A DNA stretch of 64,000 nt, taken from the NCBI RefSeq assembly GCF_020524765.1, contig NZ_JAIVLR010000003.1, positions 81,293 through 145,292 of the forward strand, written 5' to 3'. This stretch comes from Qipengyuania gaetbuli (GTDB taxonomy: Bacteria; Pseudomonadota; Alphaproteobacteria; Sphingomonadales; Sphingomonadaceae). Positions within the stretch are counted from its first letter, which is position 1. Every line of letters begins with the position of its first letter. A program made the translations under genes and the position numbers. Below the pieces are notes generated by a model, which did not search any database, had not been told where the DNA came from, and was given only the letters and a program-made list of their open reading frames with translations. Shown here in pieces: positions 1-9,838 of the stretch.

Positions 1-239
1 GTTGCAGCCGCGCCCTCCCCGTCACCCAGCGCGATCTGCGTGCGCGCCAGCAGGGCCCGCATTTCCAGATTGCCGGGTTTTTCGCGCAGGCCAGCGATCA
101 GCGCCACGCGCGCGGCGCGGAAATCATGCTCTGCAAACGCCTCCTGGCCCCGTGCGAAACTCGATTCGGGGTCGGGCGAACAGGCCGCCAGCGAAAGGGC
201 GAGCGCGACGCCCGCGAGAAGTGAAGTCTTCCTGATCAT
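1..239 (-). CDS. TPR-type lipoprotein, N-terminal part only
   Basis: The reading frame starts at an ATG and runs off the left edge, so only about 79 residues are visible. It opens with a lipoprotein signal: a basic n-region (MIRK), a hydrophobic stretch and the lipobox L-A-A-C near residue 20. After it come helical repeats of the tetratricopeptide kind (ARGQEAFAEHDFRAARVAL, then LREKPGNLEMRALLARTQIALGD). TPR lipoproteins act as scaffolds at the inner or outer membrane, often for polysaccharide export or protein complexes. The partner cannot be told from this fragment. It is divergent from ychF across about 100 bp. The signal peptide is clear; the TPR assignment is good, the role unknown. Confidence 0.7.
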   Translation of the reverse strand, partial: MIRKTSLLAGVALALSLAACSPDPESSFARGQEAFAEHDFRAARVALIAGLREKPGNLEMRALLARTQIALGDGEGAAA

Positions 240-339
240 GCCCCATGCCTACCAGACAAGGTTAAAGCGTTCGTGAAGCTGGCAATGATTGCCCTGCCCG
301 TCTAAGGGCCACGGCATATCACTATTTCCGGAGTTTTCG

Positions 340-1440
340 ATGGGTTTCCGTTGCGGGATCGTCGGCCTGCCCAATGTCGGCAAGTCCACCCTTTTCAATG
401 CACTGACCGAAACGCAGGCCGCACAGGCCGCGAACTATCCTTTCTGCACGATCGAGCCGAACGTGGGCCAGGTCGCCGTGCCGGACGAACGGCTCGACAA
501 GATTGCGGCGATTGCGGGTTCGGCGAAGATCATTCCGACCCAACTCGCTTTCGTCGACATCGCCGGCCTGGTGAAGGGCGCGAGCAAGGGCGAAGGTCTT
601 GGCAACCAGTTCCTCGGCAACATTCGCGAGGTGGACGCGATCGTTCACGTCCTTCGCTGCTTCGAGGATGACGACATCCAGCACGTCGCCAACAAGGTCG
701 ACCCCATTGCCGATGCCGAAGTGGTCGAGACGGAACTCATGCTTTCCGACCTCGAGAGCCTCGAAAAGCGCGTACCCAATGCGGAAAAGCGCGCCACGGC
801 CGGTGACAAGGAAGCCAAGCTCATCGTCAGCGTGCTGGGACAGGCACTCGCCCTGCTGCGGGACGGCAAGCCCGCGCGACTGACCGAACCGAAGGATATC
901 GAGGAAGCGCGCGTGCTCGAGCAGGCGCAACTGCTGACCGCAAAGCCGGTCCTTTATGTCTGCAATGTCGCTGAAGAAGACGCTGCGACCGGCAATGCCC
1001 TGTCCGAACTCGTCTTCGAGAAAGCCAAGGCCGAAGGCGCGGAAGCTGTGGTGGTTTCCGCCGCCATCGAAAGCGAGCTGGTCGCGATGCCGGCTGAAGA
1101 CCGCGCCGAATACCTTGCCGAACTCGGCCTCGAGGAAAGCGGCCTCAGCCGCGTGATCCGCGCAGGTTACAAGCTGCTTGGCCTCAAGACCTTCTTCACC
1201 GCAGGCCCCAAGGAAGCGCGCGCCTGGACCTTCCCCGATGGCGCCAAGGCCCCGCAGGCTGCAGGCGAGATCCACACCGACTTCGAACGCGGCTTCATCC
1301 GCGCCGAAACCATCGCCTATGAAGACTACGTCGCGCTCGGCGGTGAAAACGGCGCCAAGGAAGCGGGCAAGCTGCGCCAGGAAGGCAAGGAATACCTCGT
1401 CAAGGACGGCGATGTGATGCTGTTCAAGTTCAACGTCTGA
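340..1440 (+). CDS. ychF: Redox-regulated ATPase YchF (Obg-like)
   Basis: A P-loop NTPase of 366 residues, the usual length for YchF/OLA1. The G1 loop GLPNVGKST is at about residues 9-17 and the switch II region reads [10 protein letters not shown]. The base-recognition motif is NVAE rather than the NKxD of true GTPases, the hallmark that gives YchF its preference for ATP. The C-terminal part is the TGS domain. The protein binds ribosomes and is linked to oxidative-stress and translation control. The in-frame ATG at 340 is preferred to one at 289 because the family starts MGFxCGIVG and because a GGAG-like ribosome site lies just upstream. Confidence 0.95.
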   Translation: MGFRCGIVGLPNVGKSTLFNALTETQAAQAANYPFCTIEPNVGQVAVPDERLDKIAAIAGSAKIIPTQLAFVDIAGLVKGASKGEGLGNQFLGNIREVDAIVHVLRCFEDDDIQHVANKVDPIADAEVVETELMLSDLESLEKRVPNAEKRATAGDKEAKLIVSVLGQALALLRDGKPARLTEPKDIEEARVLEQAQLLTAKPVLYVCNVAEEDAATGNALSELVFEKAKAEGAEAVVVSAAIESELVAMPAEDRAEYLAELGLEESGLSRVIRAGYKLLGLKTFFTAGPKEARAWTFPDGAKAPQAAGEIHTDFERGFIRAETIAYEDYVALGGENGAKEAGKLRQEGKEYLVKDGDVMLFKFNV

Positions 1441-1456
1441 CGAACAGGATTGCGGG

Positions 1457-2740
1457 ATGAATAACGGGTTCGCGAAACTTTTCGCCCTTGGCGCAGCAGG
1501 CGTTCTTTCCGCCTGCGCATCCGTTGCAGGCGGCGTGCAGAGCACGCCTGCCGCGCAGGCAGAGGTTCGCGAGCCGGTTACCATCCTCGTCTCCATTGAC
1601 GGGTTCCGGCCCGATTATCTCGACCGCGGTCTGACACCGACCCTGTCTGCGCTAGCGGCGGGTGGCGTGAAGGCCTCCATGCGGCCGTCCTTCCCGAGCA
1701 AGACGTTCCCCAACCACTGGACGACCGTCACCGGCTTCGTCCCCGATCGCAACGGCATCGTCGCCAATGGCTTCACCGACCCGAGCCGGGCGGACGAGAA
1801 GTTCACCATGGCAACGACCGATCCGTTCTACTGGAACGGGCGTGAGCCGGTCTGGGTGACTGCCGAAAACGCCGGCATCCGCACGGCCGCCATGTTCTGG
1901 CCCGGCTCTGCCGTGGCGTGGGGCGGCACGCCGATCCCCGGCGGATACGGCCGGATCGAGGGCGGCGTTCGCCCGCAGGACTGGACGGCGTTCGACCAGA
2001 ACGTCTCACCGACGCAGCGCGTGAACACGATCATCGACTGGTTGCGCCGACCTTCTGATATCCGCCCTGACCTGCTGTTCCTCTATTTCGACGAGGTGGA
2101 CACGGCAGGCCATGCCGGCGGGCCCGATGGCGAAATCGTCAACGAGGCCATTGCCAATGTCGACGAGGACATCACCGCGCTTGTCGCCGGCCTGCGCTCG
2201 CTGGGGCAGAGTGCCAATCTCGTCATCGTGTCCGATCACGGCATGGCGGAAACGCGAAACAGCCGCACGGTCGAACTCGATCCGCTGATCGCGCGCGAGC
2301 ATTACATCCTCGTCGAGACCGGCCCTTATGCCACCTTCAATGCCATCCCGGGCAAGGAAGCCGTGCTGGAAAACGCCTTGCTCAGGGACCACGAGCACAT
2401 GGAGTGCTGGCGCAAGGGCGACATTCCTGCGCGCCTGCAATACGGCACCTCTGAGCGTATTCCCGCCTATCTCTGCCTTGCCGAAACCGGCTGGCAGATC
2501 TTCCCCGAACGCCGTGATGGCGAGCGGATCGGCGGCAATCACGGCTATGACAATCATGCGCCGGAAATGGCCGCCCTGTTCATCGCCAACGGCCCGGCAT
2601 TCCGGCAGGGAATGACCCTCCCCACATTCCAGAACGTGTCGGTAAACCCGCTCCTTCGCGCCCTTCTCGGCCTGCCGCAGGATAGCGCAATGGATGGCGA
2701 CCTGGCGCCGGTCGCCCCGGCTCTGAAGGCTGCCGACTAG
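1457..2740 (+). CDS. Secreted ectonucleotide pyrophosphatase/phosphodiesterase (alkaline phosphatase superfamily)
   Basis: A 427-residue exported enzyme. It begins with a lipoprotein signal whose lipobox is L-S-A-C at Cys20. The mature part starts with the metal-binding strand ILVSIDGFRPDY. The nucleophile motif K-T-F-P-N-H follows at about residues 83-88, with Thr as the catalytic residue, as in NPP-type phosphodiesterases. Further metal ligands fit the pattern: the D-x-x-G-H in FDEVDTAGHAGG, SDHGM, and a late GNHGYDN. Members hydrolyse nucleotides, phosphodiesters or phospholipid head groups in the periplasm. Substrate cannot be read from sequence. It starts 16 bp after ychF and could be co-transcribed with it. 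Confidence 0.88.
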   Translation: MNNGFAKLFALGAAGVLSACASVAGGVQSTPAAQAEVREPVTILVSIDGFRPDYLDRGLTPTLSALAAGGVKASMRPSFPSKTFPNHWTTVTGFVPDRNGIVANGFTDPSRADEKFTMATTDPFYWNGREPVWVTAENAGIRTAAMFWPGSAVAWGGTPIPGGYGRIEGGVRPQDWTAFDQNVSPTQRVNTIIDWLRRPSDIRPDLLFLYFDEVDTAGHAGGPDGEIVNEAIANVDEDITALVAGLRSLGQSANLVIVSDHGMAETRNSRTVELDPLIAREHYILVETGPYATFNAIPGKEAVLENALLRDHEHMECWRKGDIPARLQYGTSERIPAYLCLAETGWQIFPERRDGERIGGNHGYDNHAPEMAALFIANGPAFRQGMTLPTFQNVSVNPLLRALLGLPQDSAMDGDLAPVAPALKAAD

Positions 2741-2764
2741 GAACGCTTGCGCCCTGCTACCGTT
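2740..2764 (+). promoter_or_regulatory. EcfG-type general stress promoter for the DUF1206 gene
   Basis: GGAAC at 2740-2744 is followed after exactly 16 bp by CGTT at 2761-2764, matching the alphaproteobacterial EcfG consensus GGAAC-N16/17-CGTT. The element begins on the last base of the upstream stop codon, and the DUF1206 start lies 26 bp downstream of it. Two other copies at 18799 and 20296 sit in front of stress-type genes, which makes a chance match less likely. Confidence 0.7.
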
Positions 2765-2789
2765 AGGCCATGCAAACAGGAGCAAGTGC

Positions 2790-3590
2790 ATGGTCGACAA
2801 GTCCGAGAAGTTCAGCTGGCTGGTGCGCGTAGGCTTTTTCAGCCGCGCGATCCTCTATTTCGTTCTCGGACTTATCGCGCTCACCAGCGCCGGGAAAATT
2901 GCGGAGGGGACTAATGGCATCTTCCGCGCCATCCAGGAATTTCCCGCCGGGACGCTGGTGCTCTGGGTCATGGTCGTCGGCCTGATCGCCTATGCGGCCT
3001 TCCGGTTCTGCTCGCTCCTCTTCGATATCGAGAACAACGGGTCCGACGCCAAGGGATGGGGCAAGCGCATCGGCCATGCCGGTAGCGGCGTGGCCCACCT
3101 CGCCCTTGCCTATTCCGCGTTCAAGTTCGCCACCAGCGGGACCGGCGGCTCGGGCGACGGCGCACAGGAAGCAGCGTCCGGCGTCCTCTCCTTCGAGTTC
3201 GGTGGTATGGTGCTCGGCCTGCTGGGCGTGGCCTTGCTCGTCGCCGCGGCCCACCAGGCAAAGAAGGGCTGGACCGGCGATTTCATGCACCGCATCGCAG
3301 GCGGCGCACCCAGCTATACGCGCCAGATCGGTGCGGCAGGCTTCTTGGCCCGCGCAGTGGTTTACGTCGTCATCGGCTGGTCGCTGATCAAGGCGGGTTT
3401 CACCTCCGCCGGAACCGAGCAGATCAAGACCCTCGGCGACGCGGTCGCGAGCCTGGCTGGGCAGGGATTCATCTTCAGCCTGACGGCGCTCGGCCTCATG
3501 CTTTTCGGCCTCTTCAGCCTCATTCTTGCGCGCTACCGGATCATCCCCGAAGTCGATGCAAGCAGCGGCCTGCCGAAATTCAGGGCGTGA
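2790..3590 (+). CDS. DUF1206 integral membrane protein
   Basis: A 266-residue membrane protein with about six hydrophobic segments arranged as three repeats of two. Each repeat has a similar entry motif: WLVRVGFFSRAILYFVLGL near residue 10, a weaker central copy near residue 90 (HAGSGVAHLALAYSAFK), and GAAGFLARAVVYVVIGW near residue 185. This three-fold repeat with a conserved Arg in the first helix defines the DUF1206 family, whose function is unknown. A GGAG ribosome site precedes the ATG. The EcfG-type promoter directly upstream places it in the general stress response, so a role in envelope integrity under stress is a reasonable inference. Confidence 0.88.
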   Translation: MVDKSEKFSWLVRVGFFSRAILYFVLGLIALTSAGKIAEGTNGIFRAIQEFPAGTLVLWVMVVGLIAYAAFRFCSLLFDIENNGSDAKGWGKRIGHAGSGVAHLALAYSAFKFATSGTGGSGDGAQEAASGVLSFEFGGMVLGLLGVALLVAAAHQAKKGWTGDFMHRIAGGAPSYTRQIGAAGFLARAVVYVVIGWSLIKAGFTSAGTEQIKTLGDAVASLAGQGFIFSLTALGLMLFGLFSLILARYRIIPEVDASSGLPKFRA

Positions 3591-3591
3591 C

Positions 3592-3618
3592 TTGAATTAT
3601 ACCCCCCTGGGGTATATC
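3592..3618 (+). promoter_or_regulatory. Promoter with CsoR/RcnR/CstR-type operator
   Basis: A perfect inverted repeat occupies 3598-3616: arms TATACCCC and GGGGTATA around CCT. AT-rich ends flanking a C/G tract is the operator style of the CsoR/RcnR/CstR family of metal- and sulfur-sensing repressors. The repeat is squeezed between a possible -35 (TTGAAT, 3592-3597) and a possible -10 (TATATC, 3613-3618, 15-bp spacing), so a bound repressor would block RNA polymerase. The next ATG is at 3627, so the transcript may have almost no leader. No CsoR-family gene is in the window. Confidence 0.6.
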
Positions 3619-3626
3619 TGGCGGCC

Positions 3627-4367
3627 ATGAGCAAGAAGGCCGAACTCTATCGCATGGTGATGGACAAGCATGTCTGTCCCTATGGTATCAAGTCCAAGTG
3701 GCTGCTGGAGAAGCAGGGGTATGAGGTGGTCGATCACCACCTCACCACCCGCAAGGAAACCGATGCGTTCAAGGCGAAGCACGGGGTAGCGACCACGCCC
3801 CAGACCTTCATCGATGGCAAGCGCATCGGCGGCTACACCGACCTTCGCGCCCATTTCGGCAAGCCGCTGCCGGAAGCCGGAACGACAAGTTACATTCCGG
3901 TCCTCGCAGTGTTTGCGGCAGCAGGCGCCCTCGCCCTGGCAGTGAGCCAGTTCATCTATTCAACCCCCTTCACCGTCCGCGCGGCCGAATGGTTCGTTGC
4001 CTTCGCCATGGTAATTCTCGCCATGCTGAAGCTGCAGGACGTGGAGAAGTTCTCTTCCATGTTCTTGGGCTACGACCTGCTAGCGCGACGGTGGGTGCCA
4101 TATTCCTACGCCTACCCGTTCCTCGAATTCGGTGCCGGCGCATTGATGGCGGCCCATGCGCTCAACTGGCTGTCGATCCCTGTCGCCCTGACCATCGGTA
4201 CGATCGGGGCCGTGAGCGTTTTCCACGCGGTCTACATCCAGAAACGGGACATCAAATGCGCATGCGTGGGCGGCAGCAGCAACGTCCCGCTGGGCTTCGT
4301 TTCGCTGACGGAAAACCTCGCCATGATCTTCATGGCGCTTTGGATGTTGCTTCGCCCCGTCGTCTGA
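3627..4367 (+). CDS. Glutaredoxin domain fused to MauE/DoxX-like membrane domain
   Basis: Residues 1-80 are a glutaredoxin fold: HVCPYGIKSKWLLEKQGYEV gives a monothiol-like C-P-Y-G site, followed by the cis-proline strand TTPQTFIDGKRIGGYTDL. Residues 88-246 form four membrane helices resembling the MauE methylamine-utilisation family, with a late C-A-C pair (KRDIKCACVGGSSNVPLG) facing a loop. MauE-like proteins pass electrons for disulfide chemistry across the membrane, so this looks like a single-chain thiol relay. The CsoR-type operator suggests induction by copper, another thiophilic metal, or reactive sulfur. The combination is seen directly; the physiological substrate is inferred. Confidence 0.82.
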   Translation: MSKKAELYRMVMDKHVCPYGIKSKWLLEKQGYEVVDHHLTTRKETDAFKAKHGVATTPQTFIDGKRIGGYTDLRAHFGKPLPEAGTTSYIPVLAVFAAAGALALAVSQFIYSTPFTVRAAEWFVAFAMVILAMLKLQDVEKFSSMFLGYDLLARRWVPYSYAYPFLEFGAGALMAAHALNWLSIPVALTIGTIGAVSVFHAVYIQKRDIKCACVGGSSNVPLGFVSLTENLAMIFMALWMLLRPVV

Positions 4368-4383
4368 TCCAGAGCTCGCGGCG

Positions 4384-4842
4384 ATGAAGTATTACGAAGA
4401 CATCGCAGTCGGAGATGCCCGCAGCTTTGGGCATTACGTGGTCACGCGCGAAGAGGTGATGGAGTTTGCTGGGAAGTACGATCCCCAGCCCTTCCACCTT
4501 GATGACGATGCGGCAGCCGCCACCCATTTCGGGCGGCTTTCGGCCAGTGGCTGGCACACCTGCAGCATGACCATGGCGATGATGGTCGAGAACATGAAAT
4601 CCGAACGTTCGGCCGGTCTGGGCTCACCGGGCGTCGACCAGCTACGCTGGAAGAAACCGGTCTACCCGGGCGACACGCTACGCTGCGAGACCGAGGTCAT
4701 CGAGAAGCGCCGCAGCGCCTCGCGGCCGGAAATGGGCATCTTCAAGAGCCACATCCGGACCTACAACCAACATGACGAACTCGTGCTGGAAATGGTCTCG
4801 AACGGCCTGATTGCCACCCGCGAACCGGGCGGCTCCGACTAG
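4384..4842 (+). CDS. MaoC-family (R)-specific enoyl-CoA hydratase-like protein
   Basis: A 152-residue single hot-dog domain. The hydratase signature is at about residues 36-58: YDPQPFHLDDDAA followed by FGRLSASGWHT, carrying the catalytic Asp and His of MaoC dehydratases. The MxWxxPVxPGDxL-like strand (RWKKPVYPGDTL) is also present. Such proteins hydrate trans-2-enoyl-CoA thioesters in fatty-acid breakdown or in polyhydroxyalkanoate precursor supply. It follows the glutaredoxin/MauE gene after 16 bp and converges on the lipoprotein gene with a gap of one base, leaving no space for a separate terminator. Confidence 0.88.
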   Translation: MKYYEDIAVGDARSFGHYVVTREEVMEFAGKYDPQPFHLDDDAAAATHFGRLSASGWHTCSMTMAMMVENMKSERSAGLGSPGVDQLRWKKPVYPGDTLRCETEVIEKRRSASRPEMGIFKSHIRTYNQHDELVLEMVSNGLIATREPGGSD

Positions 4843-4843
4843 G

Positions 4844-5341
4844 TCAGGCGCCGCACTGGGTTGTGCCGTTCTCGGTGAAGACCGGTCGGCCCTGCGCATC
4901 GCGGATGGTCAGCGTCGAGGGGTAATCGATCGTTTCGTCTCCCGACTGCTTGCCCGCTTCCTCGTCCAGTTCGAGCGAGATGGAGTGCGTCAGTCCGTCG
5001 TATTTGGCGTGGGCGAGATAAGGCAGTTCCTTACTGCCAGCGTCCGATGCCAGACGGACGATTTCACCGTCCCGCTTGAAATAGGCTTCGTCCGCCTGCG
5101 CGATAACCAGCGCAATACCGCCTTTGTCGAGCGAACGCGGGAGGAAATTGCACCCCGCCCCGAACAGGTCGGCCTTTTCGACGTCGGCGAAGGTAATCGG
5201 CTCCGGCACGAGGATTTCGGGCGGGGGTTCCTGGTTGGCCTTCACTTCGGCCACGGCCTTCTTGTCGGCCTCGGCCTTCTCTCGCGGCGAAGGTCCGCAG
5301 GCGGCCAGCAGGGCCACCAATCCAAGGGCAATCCAGCGCAT
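4844..5341 (-). CDS. Lipoprotein of unknown function
   Basis: About 165 residues with a clear lipoprotein signal ending in the lipobox L-A-A-C near residue 15. A charged linker rich in Lys and Glu follows, then a globular domain containing GAGCNFLPRS and a terminal TTQCGA, so two cysteines could pair in the periplasm. I do not recognise a named family. The ATG overlaps the mutL stop by one base (TGATG), which indicates translational coupling. A TTG one codon upstream is an alternative start. The gene lies downstream of mutL in one operon, but nothing ties it functionally to mismatch repair. Confidence 0.75.
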   Translation of the reverse strand: MRWIALGLVALLAACGPSPREKAEADKKAVAEVKANQEPPPEILVPEPITFADVEKADLFGAGCNFLPRSLDKGGIALVIAQADEAYFKRDGEIVRLASDAGSKELPYLAHAKYDGLTHSISLELDEEAGKQSGDETIDYPSTLTIRDAQGRPVFTENGTTQCGA

Positions 5342-7143
5342 CAATGTCTCCCGAAAAGCTTTTCGACGTCTTCCATCGAGAGCTTAACCCACGTGGGCCG
5401 CCCATGGTTGCATTGGCCCGAGCGCGGCGTGCGCTCCATTTCGCGCAGAAGCGCATTCATCTCGTCCACGCGGAGGGTGCGTCCGGCCCTGACCGAGCCG
5501 TGGCAGGCCATGGTGGCGAGCACGAGGTCGAGCTTTTCGCCGAGTAACAGCGCCTCGCCATTGAGGGCCAGATCATCGTCGATGTCGCGCAGCAGCTTTT
5601 CCGGATCGGTCCGCGCAATCGCGTGCGGAAGGCTGCGCACCAGCATGGCCGAGGGGCCGAAGCGTTCGATCACCAGCCCGTGCTGGGCCAGCGTGTCCGC
5701 CGCTTCCTCGAGCCGGTCGCAGGAGGTTTCTTCCATCTCGACCACTTCAGGGATGAGCAGCGCCTGGCTGCGTTTGACCGCCTCTTCCGCCCCCGCCGCT
5801 TTCAATCGTTCGAGGACAAGGCGTTCGTGCGCCGCGTGCTGGTCGACGAGCACCAGTCCGTCCTTGGCCTCTGCCACGATATAGGTGTTGGCGACCTGCC
5901 CGCGCGCGATGCCGAGCGGATACTCGCGCGCTTCCGCAGCAACCGGTGCGGCCTCTTCCGCACGCCCGAGCGGAGCAGCCATCGCGTCTCCATCCGCCGC
6001 GCGCCAAGCCGTAGTGGGTTCCGACACGCGCTGCTGCGGAGCGGACCAGTCGCGACCTTCGAAGATCGACCGTAGTACAGGCGAAGGCTCCGGCTGGACT
6101 GGCTCGGCCTGCCAGCGCGCCATGGCGCCGGCATCGGGTGTCTGCGCACTGCGCTTGTCTCCCGTGGCTAGCGCCTGCCGCAGCCCGGAAACGATGAACC
6201 CGCGAACACCCTGCGCATCGCGGAAACGGACCTCGGTCTTGGCCGGGTGCACGTTCACGTCGACCTCTTCCGGCGGCATGTCGAGAAACAGCGCCAGCAC
6301 CGCATGGCGATCGCGCGCCAGCATGTCGGCATAGGCACCGCGCACCGCGCCGGTCAGCAGGCGATCCTTCACCGGGCGGCCATTCACGAACAGATACTGG
6401 TGATCGGCAATGCCGCGATTGTAGGTCGGCAGGCCCGCGATACCGGTCAGGCGCATCGTGCCGCGTTCCAGATCGATCGCAACGCCATTGTCCTTGAGTT
6501 CACGCGCCACGACCTGCGCAACGCGGTTGGCCAGCCCTTCCCCGCCTCGCAGGCCGAGAATGCGCCGCTCACCGTGATCGAGCGTGATCGCCACATCGGG
6601 ACGGGCCATGGCGAGCCGCTTCACCACGTCGAGGCACGCGGCATATTCGCTTCGCGGCGTGCGCAGGAATTTCCGGCGGGCGGGGATTTTCGCAAACAGG
6701 TTTTCGACCCTGACGCGGGTGCCAGGCGGCAGGGCAGCCGGTCCTTCTGCGACCAGTTCACCGTGATCGACCACGCGTTTCCAGCCTTGTTCGGCGCCCT
6801 GCGGCCGGCTCTCGAGCGTGAAGCGCGCGACGCTGGCGATGCTCGGCAAGGCCTCTCCCCTGAACCCCAGGGTCGACACCTGCTCGATCGCCTCGTCCGG
6901 CAATTTCGATGTGGCATGACGTTCGAGGGCTAGCGCCATTTCATCTGGCGTCATTCCGCACCCGTCGTCCGTCACTTCGAGGCTGGTGAGGCCGCCCTCC
7001 ACCAGCTTGACCGCGATGCGCGTCGCGCCCGCATCGATGGCGTTTTCGACCAGTTCCTTGAGCGCGGAAGACGGCCGCTCCACCACCTCGCCGGCGGCGA
7101 TGCGGTTGACCAGATTGTCGGGCAGGCGGCGGATAGTCGGCAT
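5341..7143 (-). CDS. mutL: DNA mismatch repair endonuclease MutL
   Basis: A 600-residue GHKL ATPase, normal for MutL. The N-terminal ATP site is complete: KELVENAIDAGA, DDGCGM and GFRGEALPSI. The C-terminal dimerisation/nuclease part holds the metal motif DQHAAHERLVLER (DQHAx2Ex4E), then ACHGSVRAGR and GQCNHGRPT. These are the signatures of MutL proteins that nick DNA themselves, used by bacteria without MutH. It acts after MutS recognises a mismatch. It is transcribed away from mreB, and the roughly 195-bp space between them carries both promoters. Confidence 0.97.
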   Translation of the reverse strand: MPTIRRLPDNLVNRIAAGEVVERPSSALKELVENAIDAGATRIAVKLVEGGLTSLEVTDDGCGMTPDEMALALERHATSKLPDEAIEQVSTLGFRGEALPSIASVARFTLESRPQGAEQGWKRVVDHGELVAEGPAALPPGTRVRVENLFAKIPARRKFLRTPRSEYAACLDVVKRLAMARPDVAITLDHGERRILGLRGGEGLANRVAQVVARELKDNGVAIDLERGTMRLTGIAGLPTYNRGIADHQYLFVNGRPVKDRLLTGAVRGAYADMLARDRHAVLALFLDMPPEEVDVNVHPAKTEVRFRDAQGVRGFIVSGLRQALATGDKRSAQTPDAGAMARWQAEPVQPEPSPVLRSIFEGRDWSAPQQRVSEPTTAWRAADGDAMAAPLGRAEEAAPVAAEAREYPLGIARGQVANTYIVAEAKDGLVLVDQHAAHERLVLERLKAAGAEEAVKRSQALLIPEVVEMEETSCDRLEEAADTLAQHGLVIERFGPSAMLVRSLPHAIARTDPEKLLRDIDDDLALNGEALLLGEKLDLVLATMACHGSVRAGRTLRVDEMNALLREMERTPRSGQCNHGRPTWVKLSMEDVEKLFGRH

Positions 7144-7218
7144 GGAAAACCGACTCTAACGACGAATCGCCGGAAATCCGAGACGGCACGTGTGGGTAAT
7201 CCCCGTCCGGACCACTGA

Positions 7219-8382
<1,164 letters not shown>

Positions 8383-8396
8383 GGAAGGCTTAGGAT

Positions 8397-9287
8397 ATGG
8401 CGCCGGGCGGGACACGGCGCTCGGGCTATTCGCGGCGGGCGCAATACAATCTTTTTACCGGCTACATCATCGCCGGGGTCGGCGCGCTTATTGGTGCGGT
8501 GCTGCTTGCGCTGTCGTTCTTCCAGCCCACTTTCTTCGGCGGCCCACGCAGTGCGGCACAGGACGCCGCCACTCCTGCAACGGAAACAGTTGCCACGGTC
8601 CGCACCGGCAGCAAGTCGCTGTGGGATTCGGTCCGCGGCTATTACCGTGCAGGCTCCAAGAACGCGGAACTCAAGCGCGAAATGGAGCTTGCCCGCATCC
8701 GGCTGAAGGAGGCCGAGGCGGTCCGGCAGGAAAACAAGCGTCTCAAGGGGCTGCTCGACCTGCAGGACCAAGAGCGCAAGCCCGTTGCCGTGGCACGTCT
8801 TATCGGCTCGACATCTGCCAGCACGCGACGCTTCGCCTATCTCGGTGCCGGCGAGCGTGACGGTGTGCGCGTCGGCATGCCTGTCCGGTCCCCGCGCGGC
8901 GTCGTCGGACGCATCCTCGAAACCGGGCGCGATTCCTCGCGTGTCCTGCTGCTGACCGACAGCGAAAGCGTTCTGCCCGTGCGCCGTGCCGGCGATGAAG
9001 TCGTCGCCTTCGCGGAAGGCCGCGGCGACAGCCTGCTGCGGATCAAGCTCATCAACCTCGGCATCAATCCCCTGAAGCCGGGCGACATGTTCGTGACCTC
9101 CGGCGCGGGCGGCTACTATCCGCCCGGCATTGCCGTGGCGATCGTGACCGAACTGACCGACGATGGCGGCCTTGCCCGCATCGTGTCGGATCCCGCGGCG
9201 ACCGACTTCGTCGCCATCGAACCGATCTTCGAACCGGACGGCGCACAGGGTGCGACCACTCCCATCGAAGAGGAGCTCGGCGACTGA
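8397..9287 (+). CDS. mreC: Rod shape-determining protein MreC
   Basis: A 296-residue protein with one N-terminal membrane helix (about residues 20-45), a coiled-coil segment (NAELKREMELARIRLKEAEA) and a periplasmic beta domain with the typical ARLIGST and GDMFVTSGAGGYYPPGI strands. MreC links MreB inside the cell to PBP2 and RodA outside. It starts 14 bp after mreB, and its stop overlaps the mreD start as TGATG, so the two are probably translated together. The short acidic C-terminal tail after residue 275 is low-complexity. Confidence 0.93.
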   Translation: MAPGGTRRSGYSRRAQYNLFTGYIIAGVGALIGAVLLALSFFQPTFFGGPRSAAQDAATPATETVATVRTGSKSLWDSVRGYYRAGSKNAELKREMELARIRLKEAEAVRQENKRLKGLLDLQDQERKPVAVARLIGSTSASTRRFAYLGAGERDGVRVGMPVRSPRGVVGRILETGRDSSRVLLLTDSESVLPVRRAGDEVVAFAEGRGDSLLRIKLINLGINPLKPGDMFVTSGAGGYYPPGIAVAIVTELTDDGGLARIVSDPAATDFVAIEPIFEPDGAQGATTPIEEELGD

Positions 9288-9838
9288 TGGAGCGGATGGA
9301 ACCGCGCGCCCGCAGCGACGCCTACGGCAGCCGCATCAACCGTTCGCATTCGCCGCTGGTCGCCAACATAGTACCCTGGTTGTCGATCCTGCTGGGATCG
9401 CTGCTGCCGGTGTTCCCGATTGCCGCGGCGCTGCCGATGGTTCCGCCATTGGGCTTCCTCATGCTACTCGGCTGGCGACTGGTGAGGCCGGGGCTCCTCC
9501 CCGTCTGGGCCGGTTTTCCGCTGGGCTTGTTCGACGACCTGTTCAGCGGCCAGCCCTTCGGGTTCGCGATCCTGTTCTGGTCGGCCACGCTGCTCGCGAT
9601 CGAGTTCGTCGAGATGCGCCTGCCGTGGCGTGCATTCTGGCAGGACTGGTTCACGGCAGGTATACTGGTCGCCGCCTATATCCTGGGTGGGTGGATGCTT
9701 TCGGGCGCCACGCCGACCCTGCCGTCTTTCGTTGCCCTGGTGCCGCAGCTCGTGTTCTCGATCCTCGTCTTCCCGATCATCGCCCGCTTCATCGCCCGGC
9801 TCGACCGCCTGCGGTTGCGGCGCTGGAAGCGCGTCTGA
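9287..9838 (+). CDS. mreD: Rod shape-determining membrane protein MreD
   Basis: A 183-residue protein with about five membrane helices and a basic C-terminus (LRLRRWKRV). MreD diverges quickly, so identification rests on its size, the G-L-F-D-D-L-F-S-G-Q-P-F-G signature near residue 80, which is typical of the family, and its position between mreC and the PBP2 gene. Both ends overlap the neighbours by one base (TGATG), so the elongasome proteins are produced by coupled translation. Confidence 0.92.
   Translation: MERMEPRARSDAYGSRINRSHSPLVANIVPWLSILLGSLLPVFPIAAALPMVPPLGFLMLLGWRLVRPGLLPVWAGFPLGLFDDLFSGQPFGFAILFWSATLLAIEFVEMRLPWRAFWQDWFTAGILVAAYILGGWMLSGATPTLPSFVALVPQLVFSILVFPIIARFIARLDRLRLRRWKRV

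Noticed and set aside
322..1596. A 424-codon minus-strand frame across ychF
   Set aside because: Shadow of ychF with typical antisense composition and no recognisable motif.
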